NCBI GenBank assembly: GCA_003013855.2
Contig: ML058337.1
Location: forward strand, 5,890,001 to 5,954,000
From: Liriodendron chinense
Taxonomy: Eukaryota; Streptophyta; Magnoliopsida; Magnoliales; Magnoliaceae
Reading direction: 5' to 3'
DNA length: 64,000 nt
Shown: positions 11,323-23,662 of the stretch, piece after piece
Position numbering within the stretch: the stretch's first letter is position 1
Layout of the letters: each line of letters begins with the position of its first letter
The notes under the pieces: model-generated
Databases searched by the model: none
What the model saw: only the letters and a program-made list of their open reading frames with translations
What the model was told of the DNA's origin: nothing
Translations under genes and position numbers: made by a program

Positions 11323-12357
11323 TTATGGATAATAAACTTTGAGATGCTCTGTGTTCCATGGATGAGGGAGAGGTCTACCTTCCATATCTTCGAGCCAATA
11401 AGTACCGGGTCGAAGTGAGCTAAGTATTTTGTATGGCCCTTCCCAATTGGGGTTGAACACGCCCACTTTTTTTTTGATATCTTTTCTGACCTTTCGAAGG
11501 ACGATGTCACATACTCTGAATCTTTGCTTCCTTACTAATGAATTGTAGTATCGCTGTACCCTATGCTGATATGTGGCTATCCATACTTGGGAAGTTTCCC
11601 TCACTTCGTCGAGTAAATCCAGGTTCATTCGTAGCTGATCTTCATTTTGATCGGGTTGATGACGACCTGTTCGGCTGGTTGGCATACTGACCTTGACCGG
11701 AATCATAGCCTCGGCCCCAAAATCCAAAGAGAAGGGTGTTTCTCCAGTAGTGGACTGAGCTGTGGTTCTGTAAGCCCATAGTACTTCGGGGAGTTCTTCC
11801 GCCCATGCTCATTTCCTTTCTCTGAGCTTCGTTTTGAGATGGTTTTTAATGATTTTATTGACGGCTTCAACCTGGCCATTGCCTTGTGGGTGATGGGGAG
11901 ATGAGTATACATTCTTTATGCCTAGATTGTCGCAGAACTTTCGAAATCTTGCGTTGTCGAATTGATGTCCGTTATCAGAGATTATAATATTCAGGATTCT
12001 GAATCGGCATATGATTGATTTTCAGATGAAATCCGTAGTTTTACTCTTTGTGATTGTGGCCAGTGGCTCTGCTTCGGCCCACTTTGTGAAGTAATCGACG
12101 GCCACGATTGCGTATTTCACTTTTTCTTTGCCAGTTGGGAGATGGCCAATAATGTCGACTCCCCATTGGGCGAATGGCCATGGTCCATCCATGGGAGTGA
12201 GCTCTTCCGATGGCAGGTGGGGAACTGGGGCGAATCGCTGACACTTGTCTGTAATGGATTTTTTGCAATTCTTTTCTGTCCTCTGGCAATTCGCTTTGTT
12301 GTAGGAAACGAATGATGGGATCCATCCAGCTCGTGCTGGTTGATATCGGGGATACAT
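11323..12357 (-). pseudogene. Tat integrase (degenerate)
   Basis: The catalytic core appears in pieces: WGVDIIGHLPTGK with the first Asp (about 12145), ISDNGHQFDN with the second Asp (about 11970), and PHHPQGNGQVEAVNK with the Glu (about 11880). All three acidic residues of the DDE triad are therefore present. The C-terminal segment ends in GPYKIL...EHLKVYYP at 11323, with no chromodomain, which fits the Tat group. The pieces lie in different frames and include at least one in-frame stop near 12020, so no continuous integrase can be made. Confidence 0.85.
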
Positions 12358-13030
12358 CGATCAGTTCCTCCTGAGATATGCTTTGATGGGGGAGGAATTT
12401 GATAGGAATCATCCTACTGAGCTCGTCGTCCACTGCCGATGCTAATTTTGCAAGTGAGTCTACATTAGTATTTTGAGTTCTCGAGACTTGAATGATCTCG
12501 TAGTGATCGAAGCGTGATAGCAGTTCTTGGGCTTTGGCTAGATACATGCACATCTTTCTTTCCTTTCGCTTAATATTCCGTGGTTACTTGCCTGACTACT
12601 AACTGCGAATCACTGTGCACATTTACCTCTCGGACCCTTATCTCAAAAGCAAGGCATAGTCCAGCCAGGAGGGCTTCATATTCATCTTCACTATTGGAGG
12701 CTTGGAAACTGAATCTGAGAGCGTATTGAACTTTTACGACCTCGTCTGGAGAAGTCAAGATGAGGCCAGCCCCGCTACCTTGTGAATTTGACGACCTGTC
12801 AACATATAATAACCATGTGGATGTGGACGGATCATGTTCTGAAGGAGCTGTCGAAATCCGTTCGGCAGAGGATTGGCTTGAGTCGTAATCGTGCTGGTCG
12901 CTTGAAGGGTTGGTGAATTCGGTAATGAAATCAGCCACGGCTTGACCTTTGATCGCAGCACGAGGTCGGAACCGTATGTCGCACTCACCAAGCTCAACGG
13001 CCCACTTGATGAGCCGACCTGAGATTTCAG
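12030..13030 (-). pseudogene. Second (archaeal-type) RNase H and linker of the Tat polyprotein
   Basis: Minus-strand residues WLLYVDRSSNSQGSGAGLIL, ...EDEYEALLAGLCLAFE and VHSDSQLVVRQV give the D-E-D pattern of a second RNase H domain, followed by ARTQNTNVDSLAKLAS-type sequence. A second RNase H between the first one and integrase is diagnostic of the Tat/Ogre lineage. There is a stop at about 12570 and another at about 13033. Confidence 0.8.
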
Positions 13031-13085
13031 GCTTCTATAACACTTGTCGTAGCAGTTGATTCGTCAACACAGCTATCGGGTGTGC

Positions 13086-14393
13086 CTAGAAGTAGGGTCT
13101 CAGTCGTTTGGCCGTTGTGATCAGTGTCAAGGCTAGCTTTTCAATATTTGGATATCGTGTCTCTGGGTCAAGCAAAGCTTTACTGACATAATAAACAAAC
13201 CTTTGCGTCCCTACGTCATCTCGGATTAGAGCCGAGCTAACTGTTGCTGGTGAAACTGCTAAGTACAAAAGTAATTCCTCCCCTTGTATTGGTTTGGATA
13301 CAAAGGTGGGGAGCCGAGATAAGCTTTCAGCTCAAGAAATGCCTGCTCGCATTTCGAAGTCCAAGTCATTTCCTTGCATTTGTGAAGCTGTTTGAAGAAA
13401 GGGAGACACCGGTCTGTAGCCTTTGAGATGAACCTATTGAGAGCTGCAATCCTCCTCGTGAGATGTTGGACTTCCTTTACGGTACTGGGCGAGCTCATGT
13501 CGATTAGGGCTTGGATCTTTTTCAGATTGGCCTCTATTCCCCTTTGGTTCACCATGAAGTCGAGAAAATTTTCCGAGCCTACTCCAAAGGCGCATTTGTT
13601 GAGATTGAGTTTCATTTGGTATCTTTTCAAAATACTGAACATTGTACCGAGGTCTTCAATGTGGTTTTCTGACAGTAAGCTTTTAACGAGCATGTCTTCC
13701 ATATAGACCTTCATTGTTTTACCGATTTGTTTGACAAATATTTTGTTGACCAAGCGCTGGTAGGTTGCTCCTGCGTTTTTGAGTCCCAAGGGCATCACCC
13801 TATAGCCTCAATCAGGTGATGAATGTCGTCTTCTGTTTGTCGGGTGGATGCATCCGAATTTGGTTATATCTAGAGTAGGCGTCTATAAAGCTGAGTAGCT
13901 TGAAACCAGACGTTGTGTCGACGAGCTGATCTATCCTGGGCAGCGGGAAGCTATCTTTTGGGCAGTCTTTGTTGAGCTCGGTGTAGTCCACACAAACTCT
14001 CCATTTTCTACTGGCTTTTTTCACCAAAACGACATTGGCGAGCCATTTTGGGTAACGTACTTCCTTGGTAAACCCTGCTTGGCGTAATTTTTTGACCTCC
14101 TCATCGATCACAACATATCTTTCCGTGTTGAAAGGTCGTCGTTTCTGACGAATTGGCTTGAAGGTCAGATCGACATTTAGTCGATGGACCATAATTTTCG
14201 GGCTGATGCCCGGCATGTCTTGGTGAGACCATGCGAACACATCTGCATGCTGTTTTAGGAAGGTGGTCAGTCTCTCCCGCATCTCGTCATTCAACTGGGG
14301 ACCAATTTTGACTACTCGGGTTGGATCGTCATCCGCTAAAGGGACCTCGATCAACTCTTCAGCGGGTGATCCGCGTTCCTCTTTTTCTTCTCT
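13086..14393 (-). pseudogene. Tat reverse transcriptase and first RNase H (degenerate)
   Basis: RT motifs read in order on the minus strand: WRVCVDYTELNKDCPKDSFPLP, SFIDAYSRYNQI, then after stops and a slip at 13798-13815, MPLGLKNAGATYQRLVNKIF and the active site. The active site reads YMEDM at 13694-13705, where YVDD is expected, so the first catalytic Asp is Glu. RNase H starts at 13268 (YLAVSPATVSSALIRDD, YVSKALLDPETRYP) and is cut by a stop at 13086. The domain is clearly recognisable but inactive as written. Confidence 0.88.
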
Positions 14394-14398
14394 GGGAT

Positions 14399-16343
14399 TG
14401 CTGGGACTAGAAAATGAACACAAGGGACATTTTCCTAAAATGTGGTGTTCTGCTGCTCTGGGGGGCTCTGAGTAATGAAAACATTCATATACAATCACAA
14501 GCATTCACAAAGTACACAAAAGAAGAGATATCGCAAGGCGAATTTTATTCCAGAGATTCTGAGATCTTGTACATTCCAGGCCGTGGTCTGGCACGGGCCC
14601 TTAATTACATCGAATGATCGATGACCCTTGATTAGAAGGCAAAAGACTAGCCAGCAGGGACTATGGCCTTAGAGTTCATGGTCGTGGAGACCTATATTTT
14701 GTGTGGTCGTAGAGACCTGTATTTTCATGGTCGCGGAGACCTGTATTTGTTGTGTTTCGTACTGAACCACCATTGTATTAGTCGGATGTCTATGTCCCAT
14801 ATTTTAACAGGATACCCGGGTTGAGACTATCAGGGTTTATTACTGAGATGGACGACTCTGGGCCCGCGCCTGTCAATGTAGGGATAGGTGACCTCGAGAA
14901 GTCCATTCTACAGTTGTGTGTACCTACGCAGTCCAACCGACGGATATTGTCTAGATGGGTAGGGCATCGACTGTTGTGTTGTGGCAGTTGAGTAACTGGT
15001 TTGTAGAGAATCGAAGTTCTTTGGTCATGGTTCATTGTGGTAATCAAGGCCCTGCTGGTCTAACTTTTGGCACAAATCGGATCATGCCTTTACAGTGAAC
15101 GTAAATGCCAGTATATTTGCATGGCTCTGGATGTTGGCGACTCCTTTCCGGGAAGTCACTCCGTTCATCACGTCGAACTGAGTTAAGTCTCGAAGATGCC
15201 GGACTCCGCTCATTTATAGTTCTCGAAACGTTCGTTTGGCCGTTCCATTGCGTCCGGAATGCTCGAAATACCCAAGACAGGCTCCGACGGACCTTGAAAA
15301 TACTTAGAATTGAGCTTGGTGCACCTGCTAACGCGTTCTGCAGTTTGCTGATTTTTGGGTGCGTGAGACTTGATTTACGGGTGCGTGAGGCTCCACGCAC
15401 CTGTCAATTCAATGTCGATTTTCAAGACGAATTTAGGGGTGCGTTAATGTATATTCAGGATGCGTGGGTCCGTTTTTGCCAGATTCGATTCTTGCTGAAT
15501 TTACAGACGCGTGGGGCTGAATCGACGGATGCGTGGGGTATTTTTAGATGCGTGAGGTCCCTTTTACAGATGCGTTATTAAGTACATGAAATTCAGACCT
15601 GTAGTAGCGTCTGCGCCTGGAAATAAGATTCCGGTGAACGGAAAGGTGTTCCGGCGAGGATTCCGGCGGGTTTTTTTGGGTTTCCGGCAGCGACGGCTCT
15701 CTCTCCCCTTTTCTGTTGTTGTAAATGAGCGGGACGAGGGGTATTTATAGGTGAACTCGGCCAATAGGAAGCTGCCACGTATCAGGCATCTGTCAAATGC
15801 CCGCAACGCACCTGTTTATTTGATTGCACGTGTCCGAAAATCATACGGGTGCGTGGGGTTTAATTGCCGGGTGCGTGAGGCTCCACGCACCTGTCAATTC
15901 AATGTCCTCTTCAGGACGAATTTAGGGGTGCGTTGATCAGTTTTCAAGGTGCGTTGAGTGCGTGGGCCTTCGCAAATGGCGGGCCAACGTACAGTTTTTT
16001 AAGGGTGCGTTGGATGCGTGGGGTGCTCGGATTTCAGGGTGCGTTGGACACGTAAATGTGGGCTCCACCGATTGGGTTTTGATTTTCGGAGGGTTTGCGG
16101 GGCCCATTTCATTGCGCAATCACTTGCACTGTTCATAATAAATAGTGACGGAGTTGCGGGTCCATTTCCGGGCGGTTCCGAACATGGTGATCGGTGGGGC
16201 CCACTAGAGAATTTGGCTAAGTCTAAGGAAGTTGCGTACGCTTCCGTTTTGCATGCGCTGGGAGGCGTTCTTCGCGTGATTCCTTCAGAGTTATATGGTT
16301 ATTTGACTTATTTTAAGAATGTCCACTATTTGGGACCCCAACA
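14399..16343 (-). mobile_element. Nested solo LTR inside the Tat element
   Basis: The 1,945-bp unit starts TGCTGGGA and ends CCCAACA, flanked by a perfect GGGAT at 14394-14398 and 16344-16348. Removing it with one GGGAT joins protease-side and RT-side sequence in the same frame, which confirms the borders. A TATAAATA on the minus strand (about 15742-15752) suggests it reads right to left. Inside are three 28-31-bp repeats with GGTCG-GGAGACCT (14681-14757) and a 65-bp repeat containing GTGAGGCTCCACGCACCTG at about 15382 and 15868. No internal retroelement genes remain. Confidence 0.85.
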
Positions 16344-16348
16344 GGGAT

Positions 16349-17096
16349 CCAAGGGGGTCGTGCGTGAGACGGCAACGACCAGGCTTTTACTGCGTAAGGT
16401 CAGCTTGTAATAACGACGGGCTTCCTGTTGATTGCCTTGTATTACTCTGATGCTTTTATCGGTGTCGAATTTCATAGTGAGGTGGTAAATGGAGAGGGCT
16501 CGGAGGATGGGACGACCAAGTATCACGTTGTAGGCGGACGGGGTGTTGACGACAAGGAAATCGACCATAATCATTTTTTGATTAGGTTTATCTGCTGCCG
16601 TGACTGGAAGAATTATTTCCCCCTCTGGCATGATTGTGTCCTCTGTGAATCCAGTTAAAGCCGTTTTCACTGGCCTCAACCTGGATCAGTCGATTTTCAT
16701 CTTCTTGAATGTTATGCTATACAAAATGTCCACCGAGCTGCATGTATCGATCATCATTATATAGAGTTTTTTATTGGCAACCACCATCGATACTATGAGC
16801 GAATCATCGTGAGGGTGGAGAATACCTCTGTCGTCTTCCTCAGTGAAAGTTAGCGCGCGAGAAGTGACCTTAGCGATTTTCGCAGGTCGGCTAGCGATGT
16901 TTACCTGCAATCCTGGTTCAGACGTCCTACTTTGCCGCACATATGCTTTACGGGCGTTGCTAGTGTCCCCAGTAGTTGGCCCACCAAAGATCATGTGGAT
17001 TTCTTTTACAGGGTTGTTGTTGATCGGTTCATCGGTCTGGTTGTTCCGATCTGCGTCCCTCCGGTCCTCCTGACATTGGGCAATATAGTCCTTCAA
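16349..17096 (-). pseudogene. Tat aspartic protease region
   Basis: On the minus strand LYIMMIDTCSSVDIL (about 16740-16790) aligns with the D-(S/T)-G-S/A-S protease signature, but the Gly is replaced by Cys (DTCSS). ...VILGRPILRAL near 16400-16480 is the second conserved protease motif (I-L-G-R). The segment has a stop at 16686. The Gly change should prevent catalysis. Confidence 0.75.
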
Positions 17097-18600
17097 GAAT
17101 CCCTACTGAATGAAGGTTTCTATCTGGTGTTTCAGGTTGAAACAATCTACTATATTATGATCGTGGTTTTTATGATACAAGCGGTATTTCGATTTCGACC
17201 TCCTATCGGGGTCGGTTTTGATTTTTGCCGGTCGTCCAAACACCTGCTTCCCCTTTTCTGCTAAGTATACTTGCTCAATGGTCGTGTTGAGCGGTGTGTA
17301 TTTCTCAAACCGAGGGGTTGAAGCTTTGGATCCTTGGGTAGCAACGTTGCGACTTGGCGATCACCGATCTGGTTTGTGCCTTTTCGAGTTGCTTTTTTCT
17401 TAGCGATCTTTGCCTATAGAGGAAGACCTATGCGCATTAATTAGCTCCTCCGCGTTGATGTGTTTGGTAGCTCAATCCAGGAATTCCGCCACGGATTGAG
17501 GCGGTTCTTCTCCAACGGACTAGAGGAATCTGTTGTCGCGCAATCCTCCGATCATGTTGTGGAGCAGTACGTCCTGGGAGAGGTTTTTGACCTAGATGAC
17601 CTTAGCATTGAAACGTGCAAGGTAGTCCAAAGACTCGTCTTCTTTTTGTTTGATGACGGCGAGATGGGTTGAATGCTTCCTCGGATCAGTACTTCCAATG
17701 AACTGGGTGGCGAAAGCCCTACTCAATTGGGCGAACGAGCTGATCGATCTTAGTTTTAAGTTTTGAAACCAAGTCTAAGCCGAGCTCGCTAACGATAAAG
17801 GGAAGGCTTTGCACATGATGTGCGGAGCTCAATTCGGACCTTGAAATTCTCCAGATGCTCTGCTGGGTCTCTTATCCCAGAATATTGTTTGAGCTGGGAG
17901 ATTTTAAATCCTTTAGGAAGTGGTTCCTCGCGGATCTCTCTAGTGAATGACGATTCAGATGAGTTGACCAATACGTCTACAGCAATGGGTGCTCAGGCGC
18001 GCTGTGCCCTTTGGATATCGTCTATGCGCTCACGGAGTTCCTTCAGCTCGGCTTCTAACGGATTTATATTGTCGTCAATTCGGTTGTGATCCAGACGAGC
18101 TGAGCTTTTCTCTTTGAGTTTGTGGCATAAATCACTTGCAGACGGATCTGCTGCCGATTGAGTTCTCGCCCTTATTGCTCGGCTGACAACTTCGTCTTCC
18201 TCAGCACGCCTTTGACTCGAGATCGGCAAAGAATGTTGCAGTGGAGGAACTTGATGTGATTGTCGAGGATCGCCATCGTCCCTATAGACTGGGGATGGTT
18301 GGGCTAAATTGACCAGAAGAGCATTGATATCATTAAGTTGTTGGTCGAAGTGTCCGAACAGTTCGTCCACACCTCCTAACCGATTGACCACGCCTCCCAC
18401 TTGTTCTTCGAGAGCGGACAATCTGGTCCCGTGGTTGCGAGATCTCTGTCGTCCGCTCTGCTGAACAATATGTGGTGACGAACTCCCGATTCAGAGGGCG
18501 GGCGTGTCAAGAACGGATCCTTCATCGTCGGATCGCAAGACTTCGGATGGCCCATCAATAGCGGGAGCTTTCCCTTTAAACTTCTTTTTTTTCCAGCCAT
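17097..18600 (-). pseudogene. Tat gag (degenerate)
   Basis: Recognisable stretches include a basic start near 18600 (MAGKKR), a coiled-coil region (EAELKELRERIDDIQRAQRA, about 17995-18060), FKISQLKQYSGIRDPAEHL (about 17850-17910) and a capsid-like region with W-F-x-N-L and Y-L-A-R-F (about 17600-17760). At least five stops lie between 17090 and 18000. I could not find an intact CCHC knuckle; Tat gags often lack a clear one. Confidence 0.72.
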
Positions 18601-18651
18601 CTGAAGTTTTTTGAAGCTTTTAGGTGAGAGCACGGCTTTGCAGTTGATTTT

Positions 18652-18669
18652 CCACAGACGGCTGCCAAC
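18652..18669 (-). other. Primer-binding site region of the Tat element
   Basis: Immediately inside the 5' LTR the minus strand reads GTTGGCAGCCGTCTGTGG. It resembles the Asp-tRNA type site TGGCGCCGTTG with one inserted base, but the match is imperfect and the assignment is tentative. Confidence 0.4.
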
Positions 18670-19230
18670 TGTTGTTGCTTAGTTTTCAACAATGGGAGAG
18701 GTGAGATCGACAGTTGTCCTCTAAGGTGCAGAAGGGTTCTCATCCACCTCTTGGATATCTGCAAGAACAAACACAGGCTAAGGAGGGGCCAGGGACCGGC
18801 CGTTAGTCCTCTGATGCCTAAGTCAGTTAGAGCTCTTGAGATTGATAATTCCTCTCTCTCTCTCTAGTGAGTGAGAGTTCTTTTTTGTTGTATCTGTGTA
18901 TGCACCTTGATAAAGAAGATAATCTTTCTTATAGACTTAGGTTAGGGATCGCATTCCTATTAGGAAATGCATTTTTTAAGGAGGAAATCCTGGACTTCCG
19001 AGATCTTCGGGCTGTTCCGTAATTGCCTTAGGCATTTTTGTATTGGCTGATGACTCTCCACATCTATCTCCTACTATCTTGACAGAAGCCTAAGATTACG
19101 GGATTCGAGATGATAAGGCTAAGGTCGTCTTGCTGATGGGGTCGTCTCGCTGACGGGGTCGGAGACTTTGTCTTCATGTCAGGTCGGTTAATTCCGACCC
19201 ATGAAGGTTAGCTCGTATTTGCCCATAACA
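18670..19230 (-). repeat. 5' LTR of the Tat element
   Basis: This 561-bp LTR begins TGTTGTTGC and ends ATAACA. It is followed at once by the target duplication CCCAC (19231-19235). It differs from the 3' LTR by visible substitutions, so the insertion is not recent. Confidence 0.9.
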
Positions 19231-19484
19231 CCCACTATTAAAACCTTCGTAAGGACCACCGAAAATGTTTATTTGTCATCCAATTTGTTGATAAGGTCAC
19301 AGAAACCTGGATGAAGAGACCACACAAATATCAACGTTTGTGGCCTAGGAGAAGCTTTTAATGGTCGATTACCATTGTTTCCTATATTATGGTCCACCTG
19401 ACATCCGGATCTTCTTTATTTTTCGGATCATGCCCAAAAATGAGTTTTCAAAACAGATATAAGAAACATACCTCAAGGTGGGCC
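19231..19484. mobile_element. Right half of the split foldback MITE
   Basis: The sequence after CCCAC continues the spacer and right arm of the element begun at 7695: AACCTTCGTAAGGACCACC, TTATTTGTCATCCAATTTGTTGATAAGGTC, then the inverse arm with GGTCCACCTGA, CGGATCATGCCC and CTCAAGGTGGGCC. It ends near 19484. Confidence 0.8.
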
Positions 19485-19995
19485 ATGCTCAGGGATCCCA
19501 ATCACCTCGGTGAATCCGGAGATCCACCGAAGCCGCGCCCCAAGCGCACGTGTACGAAAGCCACTCCGAAAAAAGAAAAGAAAAAAAAAAAGGCCTTTCT
19601 AATCATCGGGTTGGCATTGTGGCAAATCTCATCCTCAGCAGTTTATCAATCAGAAATTTCTAGGGAGACTTTCAAAATTTGTGATTTTTCTCGGGATATT
19701 ATCAGGAAAATCTCACTGAAAATAAAATATTTTAAATATACTTATTATTAACTTCTCAATTTCTTTTTTTTAAATTATGCACATACACATTATGAATAAT
19801 TTGATTTTTTTTAAATTTCAAATAAATTACTCATTAATACTGCAATAAAAAATCACAAAAAATTGAAAACGGTCAAGATTTTGAAAATCTCAAAATATTA
19901 AAGCAATAAATAATGTTTTGATTCATTTTCCGCGACAATATCGCAAGATTTTCAAAATATCAGTGAATTTGTAACAGTGAAGGTGGGCGAAATGT

Positions 19996-20028
<33 letters not shown>

Positions 20029-20528
20029 TTGAATATAAATTAACCAATGGCTCAAATTCTGTGTACACGTTCGGCCCACTTGATGATCATATTTTCCTGA
20101 TCTTAGATTCATACAATCTACACGGTTAAGATTGCCTGGCGGGCCATTCCAATCTTACACGTGTTACTCGTTACCACGTGTCAGTTGATTTCAGTTTTGC
20201 AAGCAACTGCACTTGGTATTTCTCAAGGAGAACAGATGCAAATGATCCTTGAGCCTGTATAGATGGTGAAAAGGGTCGCAACTATAGCAATTGGAAGGCA
20301 ATGGCAACTCAATCATCACTTTGTATAAGCTATAATCCAAGTAAATTTACAATTCAATCGTAGTCAGAAAAATCACAACCAATCAGCAATAGCAGTGTGA
20401 TTCACTAAATTTCAAATATGCCAATGGACCCAAGCCAAACAGTCATCAAGATCCAATTGCTGCATGCATGGCTCACCGCCGCCTTTTTTTTTGTTTTTTT
20501 GTTTTGTAACAATTGCTCATGCATGATC
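19485..20528. other. AT-rich intergenic spacer with (CA)n
   Basis: This lies between the repeat stack and the kinesin stop codon. It holds an A/T-rich block (19590-19980) and a (CA)n microsatellite at 19997-20024. The last few hundred bases probably include the 3' UTR of the kinesin. I see no additional gene. Confidence 0.5.
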
Positions 20529-23319
20529 CTACAAGATGGAGGGAACGCTGTGTATCCAGCCGTGGAATCTACGGCTAGTCCGCTGGGGTGTGAAGCTGAG
20601 GCCAAACATCTCCTTGATGACCTGTCCTGGCTGTAAGAATCCAATGGCCTTTGCAACAATAGCGGCGCTCTCCATGATATGGTCCATGTCATTTGTCTCA
20701 GTCCATAAGCGGTTGGCCAGCTGTAGTCTCCTCCACCTCGTATGCAACCCAATTCCCCACTTATGGTAAAGGTTATCCCTTTCCTCCACTGAGAAACTCT
20801 TCTGCATTTTCTTGCTCAGCATCACCCTCTCTCGTCGAAGAGTCTTCATGCTGCAAACTCTCCAAAGAACATGCATCCTCTTTCAAAGAATTACCAAATG
20901 GTAGAAAAATACAACTTATTCATTATAAGCATACTTGTCAACCTTCAATCTCAATATTCAACATGTGTCTCACCTGCTAGCCCAGCTGAAAGACACCTAG
21001 GCGTTTCAACAACAGGTCTTAGGTTCCAAATGCTAAGGAGACACTAACCCCACCGGTGGGTGGGTGCATCGTGTGACTAACCGTGTGGGTGCGTTTCCCA
21101 GCTAAGAGGGTGGGTGCAATGCATGACTTACAAAAAAAAAATAAAAAAAAATCTCATATTCAAGAGTGTTTTTGTTTGAATGTTGACAACCCAAGTGATT
21201 TCATCTCTCAGAAAAAGGACTAGTCTGTGCAAAATGTGACTGGCATATCAATTCAACAGATTTTGGCCTGCATGTGGCTGGTTTTGTTTCTTCAAATTGA
21301 ATTCAATTTCAGTGGCATTTAGTTTGAACTTTTATAATTTCATCTCTTACAAGATGTGTGCACGTGTGTGCGTGGGTGTGGGTGTGGATGCACATGTTGT
21401 ATAGGCGTAGGTGTGGGTGTGGGCGCACATTTTATATAGGCGTGGGTGTGCATGCGTGTGTGGGCGTGCATGTGCGCATGATTGCGTGTGTGTGGATAGG
21501 GTTAGCAACATCGTCCCCAAACCTTTTGAATGACACGTGGGACATCCAATTATCAATTGGGACCTTTCATTCAATTGTACCATTGGGAGCAAGCCATGGT
21601 GTAAGAATCATGCTGACTAGATGATCCTAACCTTTGGATGGGGTCAATTTGTTACAACTGTCCACTGTTTACGAGCCATATATGACACAGTTAGAATTGC
21701 CAGACCTAAGTGCTACTTTGGAATCGTAAGCGATGCACAGTGGGATCTATTTAATAGTTGTTTCAAAATGATGACTGGACCTATTTTTTCCCTCTGATTT
21801 TTTGAAGGATGCAATTTATTGCAAAAAAACAAGGGCAACGCCCAAAGAATACAAAGAGAAAAAGAAAACAAAGTGAAAAGCCCCAAGAACCACCTTGCCA
21901 AAGAAAAGGAAGCCCAAAACTCCCCCCCACACCCCTACTCCCAAAACAAACTACACACTAAGAGCAATACACCTTCCAGTCAAACACCAAAGATCGGGCA
22001 TAACAGAAAACCTCTACCGGACTCCCCGAGGAATTAAAAAAGCATCAACGGTTTCTCTCTTTCCAGATGGCCCACAACCCAACTAAAAAAAAAAGTCTCC
22101 ATTCTCGGGACTGCTCCCTACTAAACCCCCCTCCTCCCCCCCCATGCCAATGGCAGAAAAGATCATCTATGCGATCCGGGAACACCCAGGCCATCCCGAC
22201 GGATTGAAGAATGAAGGCCCACACCTCCCTAGAAAAGCAACAATGCAGGAACAAGTGGGGAACCGATTCCTCATCCTTCAAGCAAAGCGGGCAAGCATTG
22301 ACAATGACAAGACCCCTCTTGCGAAGATTATCAATGGTAAGCACCCGATTCCACCCCACTAGCCAAGAGAAAGCCGCCACTTTTGATGGCACACTGTAAG
22401 ACCATAGATGGAAGGTATGAGCCTTAGCACCCGACCCTCTTTGGCTCGAAACAAGAAAGGAGGTTTGCTCATCTCAAATGTGTTACAGCCCAGCAAGGCA
22501 GCACCTCCACATGCTAGCACACATGCCAAGGTAACGTTTCTGGTGATCACTCAGTCCCTCAAAAAAGATCTACCATGTAGATGCCTTATCCAAAAAAATC
22601 AGCACAGTACATTCATCACATGAGTTGTTAGAAAAACAAATGCTGATGACTAAAAAGATGCTTGTTTTAGCTGTCCACTTGCTTTTTGGCATAGTGAACC
22701 ACTTCATGGGTGGACTGGCCTGATTTGTGGGCTGGGGCATCTGAAACTGAATCAACTTGTGTTGGAATGAATCGGGCCAAATCGTACTGGTTTCAGCCCC
22801 CAGGCGATCTGCACTTTGAAACAGCAATTTAAACTATGGGCCAACCTGGTGGATAACTCAGATCTTGCACACGTGCCAGCTCAAACCATGTACAGTGTGT
22901 AGAGGAGCTGGGTTATACACGAGTGTGGGATTAACAAACCCCAGAAGAAAGAACATATCATATGAATATGAGAACAAGAGACAGTACCTTGAAGCTGGTG
23001 TGACAACACGGCCATCTTCCACAACCGGTTTACCAAGATTTCCCTGAGAGAATGAGTTCTGGAGAAAGCACAGCCTCCTGAGCTCCACCTCCATGTAAAT
23101 TGAGTCTGCTGGATCACCTTTGAATAGCAGGAAAAAGTAAGTTCTGTGGACCAACGAAACATTGCAAGCATGCCAAAGCTCAATTATCTCCCTTTGTTGC
23201 CTCTCAAATTCCAAGGGCCAACATGACGGAGACTCCATAGGATTTTGCATTGGATCCAGGCCTACATCCTTTGAAGTCTTTTCAGTTCCGAAGTCTTCAT
23301 GAGCCTTTGGTTCTGACTC
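20529..23319 (-). CDS. Kinesin exons 12-13: C-terminal DUF3490
   Basis: Exon 12 (22988-23319) has FERQQREIIELWHACNVSL and YMEVELRRLCFL. Exon 13 (20529-20850) has MKTLRRERVMLSKKM, EERDNLYHKWGI and LTPQ-like end sequence before TAG at 20529-20531. These are the hallmarks of the DUF3490 tail. The 2.1-kb intron between them contains a SINE and a LINE fragment. Confidence 0.92.
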
Positions 23320-23588
23320 CTGAACATCCCACAGAATAAGAACCCATGTTAAAGAAAGATATGACAACTTTTTATCTGAGCAATAGCTAACAAGATTCAT
23401 CAATACAATGTCAAGGGCCTCTGTCCAAGTTACTTGAAAAACCCAGTTAGGATCAGAAGAAGAAGAAGAAGAAGAAGAAGAAGAAGAACCCAATAAACAA
23501 TGACTTCAGATTGTCGTGCCACACAAGTCTCTTGGTTTAGTTGCATTTTGTGTATTTTGGATTTGGGACCTTGAGTGTATAATACCAA

Positions 23589-23662
<74 letters not shown>

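Larger units (their letters stand above)
7837..19230 (-). mobile_element. Ty3/gypsy LTR retrotransposon, Tat/Ogre lineage, degenerate
   Basis: The element is 11.4 kb, flanked by a perfect 5-bp duplication CCCAC (7832-7836 and 19231-19235), with LTRs at 7837-8423 and 18670-19230 that start TGTTGTTGC and end ATAACA. Read on the minus strand, the order is 5' LTR, gag, protease, reverse transcriptase, RNase H, a second RNase H, integrase, a non-coding stretch, an antisense ORF region, polypurine tract, 3' LTR. The second RNase H and the extra antisense region fit the Tat/Ogre group of non-chromodomain Ty3/gypsy elements. A solo LTR interrupts it at 14399-16343. Stops and frameshifts in every domain make it non-autonomous. 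Confidence 0.92.

Noticed and set aside
15105..15581. 158-residue plus-strand frame
   Set aside because: It lies wholly inside the solo LTR, crosses its internal repeats and has no recognisable domain.
19389..19751. 120-residue plus-strand frame
   Set aside because: It runs through the foldback arm, a lysine-coding A run and AT-rich sequence. No domain is recognisable and the composition follows the repeat.
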